A stretch of 64,000 bases of DNA from Phytohabitans houttuyneae (GTDB taxonomy: Bacteria; Actinomycetota; Actinomycetes; Mycobacteriales; Micromonosporaceae): NCBI RefSeq assembly GCF_011764425.1, contig NZ_BLPF01000004.1:1066001-1130000 (forward strand). The letters run 5' to 3'. Below the pieces are notes generated by a model, which did no database searches, had not been told where the DNA came from, and saw only the letters and a list, made by a program, of their open reading frames with translations. The translations under genes were made by a program, and so were the position numbers. Of this stretch, positions 8,493 through 17,890 are shown piece by piece (positions within the stretch are counted from its first letter, which is position 1; each line of letters starts with the position of its first letter).

Positions 8493-9413
8493 TCACGTCA
8501 CACCCGGCGACACGGTGAGCACGCCGGCGTCCGCGTCGATGGTGGCCAGGGTGCCGACCGGCACGGTGAGCTGGCCGGTGCCGTGCCCGATCGGCAGGCC
8601 GCCGAGCACCGGTACGCCCAGGTCGCCGAGGCGTTCGGCGAGCACGTCGCTCACCGTCACGGGCCAGCCGTCGGCGCAGTCGGTGAACTGCCCCACCGCT
8701 ACGCCCGCCACGCCGTCGAGCGCGCCGGCGCGGCGCAGGTGCGTGAGCATGCGGTCCACTTTGTACGGCGCCTCGGACACGTCCTCCACGAGCAGGATCG
8801 CACCGCGCAGGTCAGGGAAGTCCGGCGTGCCCACAGTGGACACGATGAGGCTCAGGTTGCCGCCGATCAGCGGCCCCGTGGCGGTGCCGGGCACCGTTAC
8901 CGGCGCGGTCTCCTCGGTCTCGACCCGCTTGACCACGATCGGGTCGGTGGCCATGAGCGCGCTCCGCAGCGACTCGGCCGACCCCGGCGGCGTCCGCTCG
9001 TCCAGCCACGCCGCGCCGGGACCGTGCACTGTGGCCAGTCGCGCACCCCGCCAGAGCGCTAGCTGCAGCGCGGTGATGTCGGAAAAGCCGGCCACCACCT
9101 TCGGGTCGCGCCGCACGGCGGCCATGTCGATGTCGTCCACGATCCGCTGCGCGCCGTACCCACCGCGGGTGCACAGCACGCCCCGTACTTCCGGGTCGGC
9201 GAACGCCGCGTTGAGGTCGGCGGCGCGCAGGGCGTCGGCGCCGGCGAAGTAGCCCTGCCGCGCGTACGCGTTCGGCGCGAGCAGCGGCCGCAGCCCCCAC
9301 CCGGTCAGCAGCTCGATGCCGCGGGCCACGCGCTCGGGCCGGGTGGGTCCGCTCGGCGAGACGAGCATCACGGTGTCGCCGGGCCGCAGGGCACGTGGTA
9401 GCAACGCGGTCAC
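8493..9413 (-). CDS. LD-carboxypeptidase, peptidase family S66
   Basis: Family S66 enzymes release D-Ala from tetrapeptides during murein recycling or hydrolyse microcin C-like compounds. The 306-residue protein has the expected Ser-Glu-His triad: Ser111 in AGFSDIT, Glu210 in LLVEDVSE and His277 in LPIGHGTGQ. CTRGGYGAQRI (residues 81-91) matches the nucleophile-side motif. There is no signal peptide, so it acts in the cytoplasm. It is divergently arranged with the amidotransferase gene, 43 bp away. Confidence 0.92.
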   Translation of the reverse strand: MTALLPRALRPGDTVMLVSPSGPTRPERVARGIELLTGWGLRPLLAPNAYARQGYFAGADALRAADLNAAFADPEVRGVLCTRGGYGAQRIVDDIDMAAVRRDPKVVAGFSDITALQLALWRGARLATVHGPGAAWLDERTPPGSAESLRSALMATDPIVVKRVETEETAPVTVPGTATGPLIGGNLSLIVSTVGTPDFPDLRGAILLVEDVSEAPYKVDRMLTHLRRAGALDGVAGVAVGQFTDCADGWPVTVSDVLAERLGDLGVPVLGGLPIGHGTGQLTVPVGTLATIDADAGVLTVSPGVT

Positions 9414-9456
9414 GCCCAGAGCCTACGGCCAGCCCGGTCCGGGATAGCCTCGGTAC

Positions 9457-10191
9457 GTGAGTACGGCGCTGGTGATCGAAAACGACCCGACCGACGACGC
9501 GCGGCGGCTGGGGGAGTGGCTGACCGAGGCGGGCCTGGCCCTGACGGTCGTCCGCCCGTACGCGGGCGAACCGCTCCCACCGGACCTCGAGGGGTACGCC
9601 GCGCTTGTGGTGCTGGGCGGTGAGCAGTCGGCGTACCCGCCGCGCCCGGACTGGTTCGACGGGATCGAGGCGCTGCTGCGCAAGGCGACCCGCAACGGCG
9701 TGCCCACGCTGGCGATCTGCCTCGGCGCCCAGCTGATGGCGACGGCGCACGGCGGTACCGTCGAGCGCAGCTCCGCCGGACCGGAGATCGGACCGGCGCT
9801 GGTCGGCCGCCGCGACGCGGCCGAGACCGACACGCTGTTCCGGTACGTGCCGCTGGCGCCGGACGTGCTCCAGTGGCACATCGACGAGATCACCGAGCTG
9901 CCCGCGGGCGCGGTGCTGCTCGCCGCCTCGACCCGATACCCGCACCAGGCGTTCCGGATGGGTGAGCGGGCCTGGGCGCTGCAGTTCCACATCGAGTGCG
10001 ACACCCCGATGATCGCGGAGTGGGCGGCGAGCGCGCCGGAGGGCTACGACGCCGACGAGATCGTCGCGGCCTGCGACGCGGTGATGGTCGACATCGAGGA
10101 GGTGTGGCAGCCGTTCGCGGCCCGCTTCGCGGCGCTGGCGCTCGGCGAGCTGAGCGACGTGCGCCGCCCGCTGCCGCTGCTGGGCCAGTAA
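9457..10191 (+). CDS. Class I glutamine amidotransferase (GATase1), coupled to glnE
   Basis: A 244-residue triad amidotransferase, with Cys88 in AICLGAQLMA and His178/Glu180 in LQFHIE, resembling GMP-synthase-type GATase domains that stand alone. It should hydrolyse glutamine and pass ammonia to an unidentified partner. The GTG start lies 6 nt after a TAGCCT -10 hexamer, so the transcript is probably leaderless. Its TAA shares a base with the ATG of glnE (TAATG), so translation of glnE is probably coupled to this gene. A link to nitrogen control is inferred from that coupling only. Confidence 0.85.
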   Translation: MSTALVIENDPTDDARRLGEWLTEAGLALTVVRPYAGEPLPPDLEGYAALVVLGGEQSAYPPRPDWFDGIEALLRKATRNGVPTLAICLGAQLMATAHGGTVERSSAGPEIGPALVGRRDAAETDTLFRYVPLAPDVLQWHIDEITELPAGAVLLAASTRYPHQAFRMGERAWALQFHIECDTPMIAEWAASAPEGYDADEIVAACDAVMVDIEEVWQPFAARFAALALGELSDVRRPLPLLGQ

Positions 10192-13139
10192 TGACCAAGC
10201 CGTCGAGCGCGCGCCTGGCGCGATTCGGGTTCGGCCTGTCCAGCGACATCGACCGGGCCGCCGAGCTGCTCGGCCCGGACGGCCTCGGGCTGTGGGACCA
10301 GGCCGCGCAGGAGCCGACCGGCGAGCCGGCCGCCGAGCTGCTCACCGCCCTTTCCCGCGCGGCCGACCCCGACCTCGCGCTGCGGCAGCTGCACCGGCTG
10401 GCCGAGGCCGACAGCCGCCAGGACGGGACGCTGCTGACCACCATGACGCGGGACGCCGGCCTGCGCCGCCGGCTCGTGGCCGTGCTCGGCGCCTCGTCCG
10501 CGCTCGGCGACCATCTCGTCGCCAACCCCGAGCACTGGGGCGCGCTGGTCACCGGCGAGGACGGCGTCGCGCCGAACGGTGACGGCGGGCTGCGCCTGGC
10601 CACGCCGACCGTGCCTGCGCTGCGCACCGCGTACCGCCTGGCGCTGCTGCGGATCGCGGCGGCCGACCTGACCGGCGGGCGCGGCCTGGAGCAGACCATG
10701 GCGTCGCTGTCCGCGCTGGCCGACGCGACGCTCGGTGCGGCGTACGGCATCGCGGTCGCCGAGCTGCCCGCCGGCACCGAGCCGCCCCGCCTCGCGGTCG
10801 TGGCGATGGGAAAGTGCGGCGGAAACGAGCTCAACTACGTGTCCGATGTGGACGTCATATTCGTCGCGGCCACCGACGCCGACCTGTCCGCGGGTACCAC
10901 GGTCGCGGCCCGGCTGATCGCGATCTGCGGCCAGGTGGCGTGGCAGGTCGACGCCGCACTGCGCCCGGAGGGCAGCCGCGGCCCGCTGGTGCGCACGCTC
11001 GCCAGCCACCTGTCGTACTACCGGCGGTGGGCGCGCACGTGGGAGTTCCAGGCGCTGCTCAAGGCCCGTCCGGCGGCCGGTGACGAGGAGCTGGCCCGGG
11101 AGTGGATCGACCAGCTGGCCCCGCTGGTGTGGCACGCCGCCGAGCGACCCGAGGCGGTCGAGGACGTACGCGCGATGCGCCGCAGGATCATCGACAACGT
11201 GCCGGCCCGCGAGCTCGACCGCGAGATCAAGCGCGGGCCGGGCGGGCTGCGCGACATCGAGTTCGCGGTGCAGCTGCTCCAGCTCGTGCACGGCCGCGTG
11301 GACGAATCGCTGCGCGTGCCCGGCACGCTGCCGGCGCTGCGCGCCCTTGTCGCCGGCGGCTACGTCGGCCGCGCGGACGGCGAGGCGCTGCTGCGCGGGT
11401 ACCGCTTCCTGCGCTCCGTTGAGCACCGGCTGCAGCTGCAGGCGCTGCGCCGCACCCACACCGTGCCGACCGACCCGACCGCCGTCCGCTGGCTCGCGCA
11501 CGCGTTGGGGTACACGGCCATGCCGGGGCGCGAGGCCGTCGAGTCGTTCCGCGCCGACTGGGTCTCGCACGCCGCCGAGGTACGCCGCCTGCACGCCAAG
11601 CTGCTCTACCGACCGCTGCTGGAGGCGGTCGCCCGGGTGCCGGCCGAAGGGCTGCGCATGGTGCCCGAGTCGGCCGCGAAGCGCCTGCGCGTGCTGGGCT
11701 TCGAGCCGGCGAACGCGCTGCGCCACATCGAGGCGCTGACCGGTGGCCTGTCCCGCACGGCGGCCATCCAGCGGACACTGCTTCCGGTGCTGCTGCAGGA
11801 GTTCGCCGACGCGCCGGAGCCCGACCGCGGGCTGCTCAGCTACCGGCAGGTCTCCGACAAGCTCGGCGGCAGCCCCTGGTACCTGCGCCTGCTGCGCGAC
11901 GAGGGTCCGGTCGCGCTGCGGCTCGCGCGCGTGCTCGGCCTGTCCCGGTACGCGGTCGACCTGCTCGCCCGCGATCCCGAGGCGCTGCGCCTGCTCGCCG
12001 ACGACGCGGAGCTCGTGCCGCGGCAGCGCGACGTGCTCCGCGAGGGGTTCGTCGCGGCGGCGGAGCGGCACGGCGTCCTACAGGAAGCGATCGGAGCGGT
12101 GCGCGCGCTGCGCCGCCGCGAGCTGTTCCGCATCGCCTGCGCGGACGTCCTCGCCCACGCCGGCACGCTCGCGCCCGCGCAGCCGGTCGACATCACGGCC
12201 GTCGGCAGTGCACTGTCCCATGTGGCCGATGCGACGCTCGGCGCCGCGCTGCGGGCCGCCCGCGCCTCGGTGCCGGCGCTGCCGGGGCTGCGGTTCGCCA
12301 TCATCGGCATGGGCCGGCTCGGCGGGTACGAGATGAGCTACCCTTCCGACGCCGACGTGCTCTTCGTGTACGACCCGCCGGCCGGTGTGCCCGAAGACGG
12401 GGCGAGCGCCGCCGCGCACGCGATCGCCGAGGAGCTGCGCCGCCAGCTCGGCCGCCCGGCGCCCGACCCGCCGCTCGGCGTCGACGCCGACCTGCGCCCC
12501 GAGGGACGGCAGGGCCCGCTCGTGCGCAGCCTCGCCGCGTACGCGCAGTACTACGCCCGCTGGTCGAAGGTGTGGGAGGCGCAGGCACTGCTGCGCGCCC
12601 GGTGGGTGGCCGGCGACGAGGCGCTGGGACGCGAGTTCGAGGCGCTCGCCGACACCATCCGGTACCCGCGGGACGGCCTCACCCGCGAGCAGATCACCGA
12701 GATCCGCCGCATCAAGGCGCGGGTCGAGACCGAGCGCCTGCCCCGCGGCGCCGACCCGGCCACCCACGCCAAGCTGGGCCGCGGCGGACTGGCCGATGTG
12801 GAGTGGGCGGTACAGCTGACGCAGCTGCGCCACGCGCGGGCGGTGCCGGAGCTACGCTGCACGCGCACGATCGACGCGCTCACCGCCGCCCACACGGCCG
12901 GGCTGGTGCCGACGGGCGACGCCGAGGCGATGGCCGCCGGCTGGACGCTCGCCGCCCGCGTCCGCAACGCGCTGACGCTGGTCCGCGGCCGCCCGACCGA
13001 CCAACTGCCCCGGCACGGCGTCGAGCTGGCCGGCGTCGTGCGGCTGCTCCACGGCAACGACCCGGGCGAGTTCCTCGACTACTACCTGCGCACGACCCGA
13101 CGATCGCGCGCCGCCTGCGAACGCGTCCTCGCCAGCTGA
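10191..13139 (+). CDS. glnE: Bifunctional glutamine synthetase adenylyltransferase / adenylyl-removing enzyme
   Basis: GlnE adenylylates and deadenylylates a tyrosine of GlnA1. The 982-residue protein has two nucleotidyltransferase domains, each with the G-G-x-E...SDxDxxF signature: MGKCGGNELNYVSDVDVIF at about residues 205-223 and MGRLGGYEMSYPSDADVLF at about 705-723. Each is followed by helical GlnE segments such as KRGPGGLRDIEFAVQLLQL and KLGRGGLADVEWAVQLTQL. Both domains look intact, so both activities are expected. It overlaps the upstream amidotransferase stop by one base. The target, GlnA1, is encoded 6.7 kb downstream on the opposite strand. Confidence 0.97.
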   Translation: MTKPSSARLARFGFGLSSDIDRAAELLGPDGLGLWDQAAQEPTGEPAAELLTALSRAADPDLALRQLHRLAEADSRQDGTLLTTMTRDAGLRRRLVAVLGASSALGDHLVANPEHWGALVTGEDGVAPNGDGGLRLATPTVPALRTAYRLALLRIAAADLTGGRGLEQTMASLSALADATLGAAYGIAVAELPAGTEPPRLAVVAMGKCGGNELNYVSDVDVIFVAATDADLSAGTTVAARLIAICGQVAWQVDAALRPEGSRGPLVRTLASHLSYYRRWARTWEFQALLKARPAAGDEELAREWIDQLAPLVWHAAERPEAVEDVRAMRRRIIDNVPARELDREIKRGPGGLRDIEFAVQLLQLVHGRVDESLRVPGTLPALRALVAGGYVGRADGEALLRGYRFLRSVEHRLQLQALRRTHTVPTDPTAVRWLAHALGYTAMPGREAVESFRADWVSHAAEVRRLHAKLLYRPLLEAVARVPAEGLRMVPESAAKRLRVLGFEPANALRHIEALTGGLSRTAAIQRTLLPVLLQEFADAPEPDRGLLSYRQVSDKLGGSPWYLRLLRDEGPVALRLARVLGLSRYAVDLLARDPEALRLLADDAELVPRQRDVLREGFVAAAERHGVLQEAIGAVRALRRRELFRIACADVLAHAGTLAPAQPVDITAVGSALSHVADATLGAALRAARASVPALPGLRFAIIGMGRLGGYEMSYPSDADVLFVYDPPAGVPEDGASAAAHAIAEELRRQLGRPAPDPPLGVDADLRPEGRQGPLVRSLAAYAQYYARWSKVWEAQALLRARWVAGDEALGREFEALADTIRYPRDGLTREQITEIRRIKARVETERLPRGADPATHAKLGRGGLADVEWAVQLTQLRHARAVPELRCTRTIDALTAAHTAGLVPTGDAEAMAAGWTLAARVRNALTLVRGRPTDQLPRHGVELAGVVRLLHGNDPGEFLDYYLRTTRRSRAACERVLAS

Positions 13140-13258
13140 GCCAATCTTTCGAGATTGCCCAGGTCGGGGACGTATTGATCGGAAAGCCCGCTAGATCACT
13201 GGCGTTGGTCACCAAGGCGGTGGCATGCTAAGCCTCGGGACAGCCCCGGGAGGTGCGG

Positions 13259-14155
13259 GTGACTGGATTGCCAGAGCAGGACCGGCCCGTCGACGGCCCC
13301 ACCGCCGTCCGGATCATCGTGGGTGCCCAGCTCCGCCAGCTGCGTGAGGAGCGGGGGCTGACCAGGGCGGAAGCTGGCGAGACCATCCGTGCTTCTGAGT
13401 CGAAGCTCAGCCGGATGGAGCTGGGTCGGGTCGGCTTCAAGGTGCGCGACGTCAAAGACCTCCTCACGCTGTACGGGGTTGACGACGAGACCGAGCGTGA
13501 GGCCGTGCTGGCCCGCGTCCGGCAGGCCAACGAGCCTGGCTGGTGGCAGCCGTACAGCGACGTGACGCCCAACTGGTTCCAGCGCTACCTCGGCCTGGAG
13601 GCGACCGCCTCGCTGATCCGGACCTACGAGGTCGCGTTCGTGCCGGGGCTGCTGCAGACCGAGGAGTACGCGCGGGCGGTCATGCGCCTCAACCACGGCG
13701 TCGGCCAGCTCGAAGAGGTGGAGCGGCGCGTCCGGCTCCGCCTGGAGCGCCAGCAGGTGCTCACCCGGCCGGACCCGCCGCGGCTGTGGGCGGTGGTCGA
13801 CGAGGCGGCGCTGCGCCGTCCGGTCGGTGGCAAGCGGGTGATGCGCGACCAGCTCGAGTCGCTGATCTCCGTGGTCATCAAGGCGCCGAACGTGAGCCTC
13901 CAAGTCGTGCCGCTCGCGGCTGGTGGTTACGCCGCGGCCGGCAGCCCGTTCACGATCCTGCGTTTCCCGCAGGCCAGCCTGCCCGACGTGGTCTACATGG
14001 AACAGTTGGCCGGCGCGCTCTACCTGGACAAGCGCGAAGACGTCGACCACTACTTCGACGCGGTCAACAGGCTCTTCGTCGAGGCCGCGCCGGTGCGTGA
14101 CACCGTGCGGATACTGGACCGGATCATCCACGACCTCGACGAGGCCCCGGACTGA
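13259..14155 (+). CDS. XRE-family regulator with DUF5753 domain
   Basis: A 298-residue protein. An HTH_31-type helix-turn-helix (VGAQLRQLREERGLTRAEAGETIRASESKLSRMELGR) lies at about residues 19-57. The DUF5753 ligand/effector domain (EATASLIRTYEVAFVPGLLQTEEYARAVM and onwards) fills the rest. This is the actinomycete-specific architecture of BldB-partner/Scr1-type regulators that usually sit beside a DUF397 gene. No DUF397 gene is seen here; the neighbour is a DUF574 methyltransferase instead. The GTG at 13259 has GGGAGG 5 nt upstream, while the GTG at 13253 overlaps that site. Confidence 0.9.
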   Translation: MTGLPEQDRPVDGPTAVRIIVGAQLRQLREERGLTRAEAGETIRASESKLSRMELGRVGFKVRDVKDLLTLYGVDDETEREAVLARVRQANEPGWWQPYSDVTPNWFQRYLGLEATASLIRTYEVAFVPGLLQTEEYARAVMRLNHGVGQLEEVERRVRLRLERQQVLTRPDPPRLWAVVDEAALRRPVGGKRVMRDQLESLISVVIKAPNVSLQVVPLAAGGYAAAGSPFTILRFPQASLPDVVYMEQLAGALYLDKREDVDHYFDAVNRLFVEAAPVRDTVRILDRIIHDLDEAPD

Positions 14156-14218
14156 TCGGATGTATATCCTTGGCGCGCGCCAAACCCCAGTGCGGCACAC
14201 CCCCGAAGGGCATCGCTC

Positions 14219-15040
14219 GTGACCGAGGAAACGGACCTCTCCAGTAGCGGAGAGGCAGTAAAGCCCAAGATTGACACCACTGTTCCGCAGACCGCTCGGG
14301 TGTGGAACTACTGGCTTGGCGGCAAGGACAACTACGCCGTCGACCGCGCCCTCGGCGACGAGATCGCCAAGGCGTTTCCGATCATTGTGGACATCGCCCG
14401 CGCCGACCGCGCAGTGCTCAACCGCGCGGTGCGCTACCTGGCCGGCGAGGCGGGCGTCCGGCAGTTTCTCGACGTCGGCACCGGCCTTCCCACGGCCAAC
14501 AACACACACGAGGTGGCGCAGTCCGTCGCGCCCGAGTCACGCATCGTGTACGTCGACTACGACCCGCTCGTGCTCGTGCACGCCCGCGCCCTGCTGACCA
14601 GCGGCCCCGAGGGTGCGACCGACTACATCGACGCGGACCTGCGCGACACCGGGACGATCCTGCGCGAGGCGGGGCGCACGCTCGACTTCACCAAGCCGAT
14701 CGCGGTGATCCTCTCCGGCATCCTGGCCCATCTGCCCACAGTGGAGGAAGCGCAGGCGGTGGTGCGGCGCATCATGGACGCGCTGGCTTCGGGCAGCTAC
14801 CTGGTGGTGGTCGACGGCGCCAACACCAACCCCGAGCTCAACGAGGTCATGAAGATCTGGAACCAGACGGCCAACCCGCCGTACGCGATGCGCAGCCCCG
14901 AGGAGATCGGCAGCTACTTCGACGGCCTGGAGTTCGTCGAGCCCGGTCTTGTCGACGTCACCACCTGGCGCCCCGACCCCAGCCCGTCCGGCCCGCCGCC
15001 GCTGCTCGACAACCTGGTCGGCGTCGCCCGCAAGCCCTAA
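14219..15040 (+). CDS. SAM-dependent methyltransferase, DUF574 family
   Basis: A 273-residue protein of the actinomycete DUF574 family. It has the diagnostic TARVWNYWLGGKDNYAVDRALG N-terminus, the SAM-binding FLDVGTGLPT (about residue 81), the acidic VYVDYDPLVLVHARALL, and a C-terminal region including GSYLVVVDGAN. The family is very abundant in Streptomyces and Micromonosporaceae, commonly next to XRE/DUF5753 regulators as here, but substrates are not established. The GTG start is 63 nt after the regulator stop, so the two are probably one transcript. Confidence 0.9.
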   Translation: MTEETDLSSSGEAVKPKIDTTVPQTARVWNYWLGGKDNYAVDRALGDEIAKAFPIIVDIARADRAVLNRAVRYLAGEAGVRQFLDVGTGLPTANNTHEVAQSVAPESRIVYVDYDPLVLVHARALLTSGPEGATDYIDADLRDTGTILREAGRTLDFTKPIAVILSGILAHLPTVEEAQAVVRRIMDALASGSYLVVVDGANTNPELNEVMKIWNQTANPPYAMRSPEEIGSYFDGLEFVEPGLVDVTTWRPDPSPSGPPPLLDNLVGVARKP

Positions 15041-15043
15041 CCC

Positions 15044-16663
15044 TTACGACGTGATCGTGTAGCGGCCCGGGCCGGGTACGCGGGCCAGTGCCCACTCGCC
15101 GTCGCGGGTCAGGGTCGCGCCGCCGTCGATCGCGAGCCAGCGGCTGTGCCGTATCCGGACGCGCACGTCGCCGCCCACCGGTGTGTCGAACGCCAGCGTG
15201 GCGGCGTCGCTCGTGACGAGCGTGGCGGGTGGGGCGACGATCGGCGTGGGGTCGGGCACCGCAAACAGCCGCCAGTGGCCGCCCGCCCAGACCTGCTGCA
15301 GCACCCGCGGCACCAGCGCGGCCTCGGTACGGCCCACCCAGGACAGCTCCGCGTCGGGCACCGCCACGTAGGTGACCGCGTTGTCTGCCAGCCACGCGCG
15401 GTACCCGTCCGGCGTGAGCGCGACGCCCGTGCCGGACGCGCCCGGCACGCTCTCGAAAAACAGCGGGTTGCGCTCGATGTCCACCTGCCGCAGCCACCCC
15501 CGGGCCAGCGGAAACCCGTCGAGGTACGCGGCCTCCCAGTAGTCCCGCGTCGGCGGTACCTCGATCCTGCCGGCGGGGCGGCGGGCGCGCAGTTCGGCGA
15601 GCAGCGGCGCGAAGTACGCCGGGTCGCTGGTCGGGTTGCCGGCGTCGCGCAGGTCGGCCCAGGACACCGGCGGCTGCCACCAGTACCCGGCGGCGAGCGT
15701 CACGACAAGCCCGGCCGCGGCGAGGCGGTTGCGGGTGCGGCGGGGCAGGCGGATCCGGGCGTGGATGCGCGGCGAGCGGACGCCGCGCGGCATCCGGGGC
15801 ACGCGCGCACAGGCCGCAAGGACCGGCAGCGCGAACATCGCGGCAAGCCGGGTCGCGTTCAGCCCGACCGGGGTGTGCACCAGCGCGGCGGCCAGCACGC
15901 CGGCGGCGGACAGCAGCGCACCGGCACGGACCGGGCGGTACGTGACCAGCAGCGCCACGGCCAGGCTCGTGACGATCGCGTGGGTGGCGTCGGTGCGGCT
16001 GATGTTCATCCAGCCGCCCTCGCCGAAGAGCAGCGCGGTGACACCGAGCGGCACCGCGCCGGCGAGCGCGACTACCGCGCCATCCAGCAGCCCCACCTGC
16101 CGGCTCGGCCCGGCCCGACCCCCGGGACGCTTCCCCAGCATCAGCGCTACGCCGGCCAGCCCCACGAAAAGCCCGGCCACCGGGCTTGTCGCGGAGGCCA
16201 GGAGCGCGAGCCCGCCGGCGAGGAGCAGCCGGTGGCGGAGACCGGACACGAGCGCCACCAGCGCCGCGAGCCCGAAGGCCACGCCCAGCGCGTACGTGAC
16301 CCGGCCCGAGACGAGGTTGCCGGCGATGCACACGGCGCCGACCAGGCTGCCGAGCAGTGGCCGGGGCACGCCGGTGCGCACCAGCAGCGCCGCGAACGCC
16401 ACGGCCGCCCCGACAAGCGCGAGCGCGCCGGTCACCCGGACCCCGAGCAGGGCCATGACCGGCTGGGACACGAGGCTGTACCCGAACTGGTTCGTCCCCC
16501 CGTACCAGCGCAGATCGATGAACGTGAGGCCGTGGTCGGCGAAGAAGTCCGCGCGGGCGACCTGGGCCGACAGGTCCGACCCCATCTTCGGCAGTGCGAG
16601 GAACGTGGCGGCCAGCGCCGTCGCCAGGGCCGCGGTGGCACCCACCGTACGACCCTCGGACAC
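15044..16663 (-). CDS. Polytopic membrane protein, probable GT-C-type glycosyltransferase
   Basis: A 539-residue protein with about 10-11 hydrophobic segments in residues 8-360 and a soluble C-terminal ~180-residue extracytoplasmic domain. The loop after TM1 (MGSDLSAQVARADFFADHGLTFIDLRWYGGTNQFGYSL) has the acidic residues and WYGG typical of actinobacterial GT-C-like polyprenyl-phosphate-sugar transferases. The C-terminal part (RNPLFFESVPGASGTG and YRAWLADNAVTYVAV) resembles the tail of the protein at 51802-53586. The GTG start has GGAGG 5 nt upstream. Its 3' end meets the methyltransferase gene 3 nt away. It is divergent from a GT87 gene, fitting a shared envelope-glycan role; substrate unknown. 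Confidence 0.75.
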   Translation of the reverse strand: MSEGRTVGATAALATALAATFLALPKMGSDLSAQVARADFFADHGLTFIDLRWYGGTNQFGYSLVSQPVMALLGVRVTGALALVGAAVAFAALLVRTGVPRPLLGSLVGAVCIAGNLVSGRVTYALGVAFGLAALVALVSGLRHRLLLAGGLALLASATSPVAGLFVGLAGVALMLGKRPGGRAGPSRQVGLLDGAVVALAGAVPLGVTALLFGEGGWMNISRTDATHAIVTSLAVALLVTYRPVRAGALLSAAGVLAAALVHTPVGLNATRLAAMFALPVLAACARVPRMPRGVRSPRIHARIRLPRRTRNRLAAAGLVVTLAAGYWWQPPVSWADLRDAGNPTSDPAYFAPLLAELRARRPAGRIEVPPTRDYWEAAYLDGFPLARGWLRQVDIERNPLFFESVPGASGTGVALTPDGYRAWLADNAVTYVAVPDAELSWVGRTEAALVPRVLQQVWAGGHWRLFAVPDPTPIVAPPATLVTSDAATLAFDTPVGGDVRVRIRHSRWLAIDGGATLTRDGEWALARVPGPGRYTITS

Positions 16664-16699
16664 GCCCACCTCCACTTGGCGCCGAGAGTAACTGGCAGC

Positions 16700-17890
16700 A
16701 TGGAGCAGGTGAACAGGAGGATCGCCATCGTCGCCGCCGCGGTCGTGGCGACGGCCGCGTTCCTGTACGTCGCCACGATCCGCCACGACTTCTTCGACCT
16801 CAAGGTCTACTACGGCGCGGTCAACTACTGGGTGCACGACGGCGGCCAGATCTACGACTGGCTCAAGCCCAACAGCAAGTACGGGTACACCTATCCACCC
16901 TTCGCCGCGCTCGCGATGCTGCCCATGGCGTACGTGTCCTGGCCGGTCGCCATCGTGATCAGCTGCCTCGCCGCGGTGGTCACCGGCGGCCTCGTCGTGT
17001 GGTGGCTGGTCGACCCGATCGCGCGGCGGGAGGGGTGGACGCGCTGGTTCGCGTTCGCTATCGCGGTGCTGCTGGTGGCCGCGTTCGAGCCGATGCGGGA
17101 GACGTTCACGTTCGGCCAGGTCAACATGCTTCTGCTCTTCCTGGTCGCGGTCGACCTGCTGTGGCTGGCCGGGCGCGGGCACAAGGCGGCCGGAGTGGGC
17201 ATCGGCCTGGCCACCGCGGTCAAGCTGACCCCGGGGATCTTCATCCTGTACCTGCTGGTCACCCGCCGCTGGCGGGCCGCGATCACCGCGAGCGCGACGG
17301 CCGCGGGGGTGACGCTGCTGGCCGCCGCCCTAGCCCCGGACGCGTCGCGGCAGTTCTGGACCGAGATGCTGTGGAACACCGACCGGATCGGCTCGCTCTC
17401 CTTCGTCTCCAACCAGTCGCTGCAGGGTGTCGTGGCGCGGCTCGACCCGCTGCACCCGAGCACTGTCGCGTGGCTGGCCCTTGTCGTCGCCACGCTGGGC
17501 GTGTGGGTGTGGCGGGTGCGCAACGCCGACGTGCGAACCGGGCTCGCGCTCACCGGCGTGGTCCAGTGCCTGATCAGCCCGGTGACGTGGGTGCACCACC
17601 TCGTGTGGCTGCTGCCCGCGCTGATCCTGCTCTTCGACCGCGCGCTGGAGGCCCGCAACCGCCGCCTCGTCATCTTCGCGATCGTGGCCTACGGGTTCCT
17701 GATCAGCCGGTTTGTCTGGATCTGGGAGCGCGGCTCGCCCGGCGTGAGCGGTTTCATCGGCAGCAACATGTACGTGTGGCTCAGCATCGCCCTGCTGGTG
17801 CTGCTGCCGATACCCGACCGGTCGGACGGGCCACCTCTTTCCGATTGGTCCTCCGCGCGGGCCGATCAAGGGCGCATTGTGAGGGCATGA
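16700..17890 (+). CDS. GT87 family glycosyltransferase (DUF2029), alpha-mannosyltransferase-like
   Basis: A 396-residue polytopic protein of the GT87 family, whose mycobacterial members (PimE and arabinan/mannan mannosyltransferases) use polyprenyl-phosphate mannose outside the membrane. Seen here are the N-terminal TM, the FFDLKVYYGAVNYWVHDGGQIYDW loop with the catalytic-type Asp, the family segments YGYTYPPFAALAMLP and FGQVNMLLLFLVAVDL, and VKLTPGIFILYLLVTRRW. The start is not firmly fixed: ATG at 16700 or GTG at 16709. The final TGA overlaps the ATG of the decarboxylase gene (ATGA). Confidence 0.88.
   Translation: MEQVNRRIAIVAAAVVATAAFLYVATIRHDFFDLKVYYGAVNYWVHDGGQIYDWLKPNSKYGYTYPPFAALAMLPMAYVSWPVAIVISCLAAVVTGGLVVWWLVDPIARREGWTRWFAFAIAVLLVAAFEPMRETFTFGQVNMLLLFLVAVDLLWLAGRGHKAAGVGIGLATAVKLTPGIFILYLLVTRRWRAAITASATAAGVTLLAAALAPDASRQFWTEMLWNTDRIGSLSFVSNQSLQGVVARLDPLHPSTVAWLALVVATLGVWVWRVRNADVRTGLALTGVVQCLISPVTWVHHLVWLLPALILLFDRALEARNRRLVIFAIVAYGFLISRFVWIWERGSPGVSGFIGSNMYVWLSIALLVLLPIPDRSDGPPLSDWSSARADQGRIVRA

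Noticed and set aside
10044-12071. Long (675-codon) open frame antisense to glnE, and many similar antisense frames
   Set aside because: Composition is Arg/Gly/Val-rich with no domain, and it lies wholly opposite the conserved glnE; such shadows arise from very high GC at third positions.
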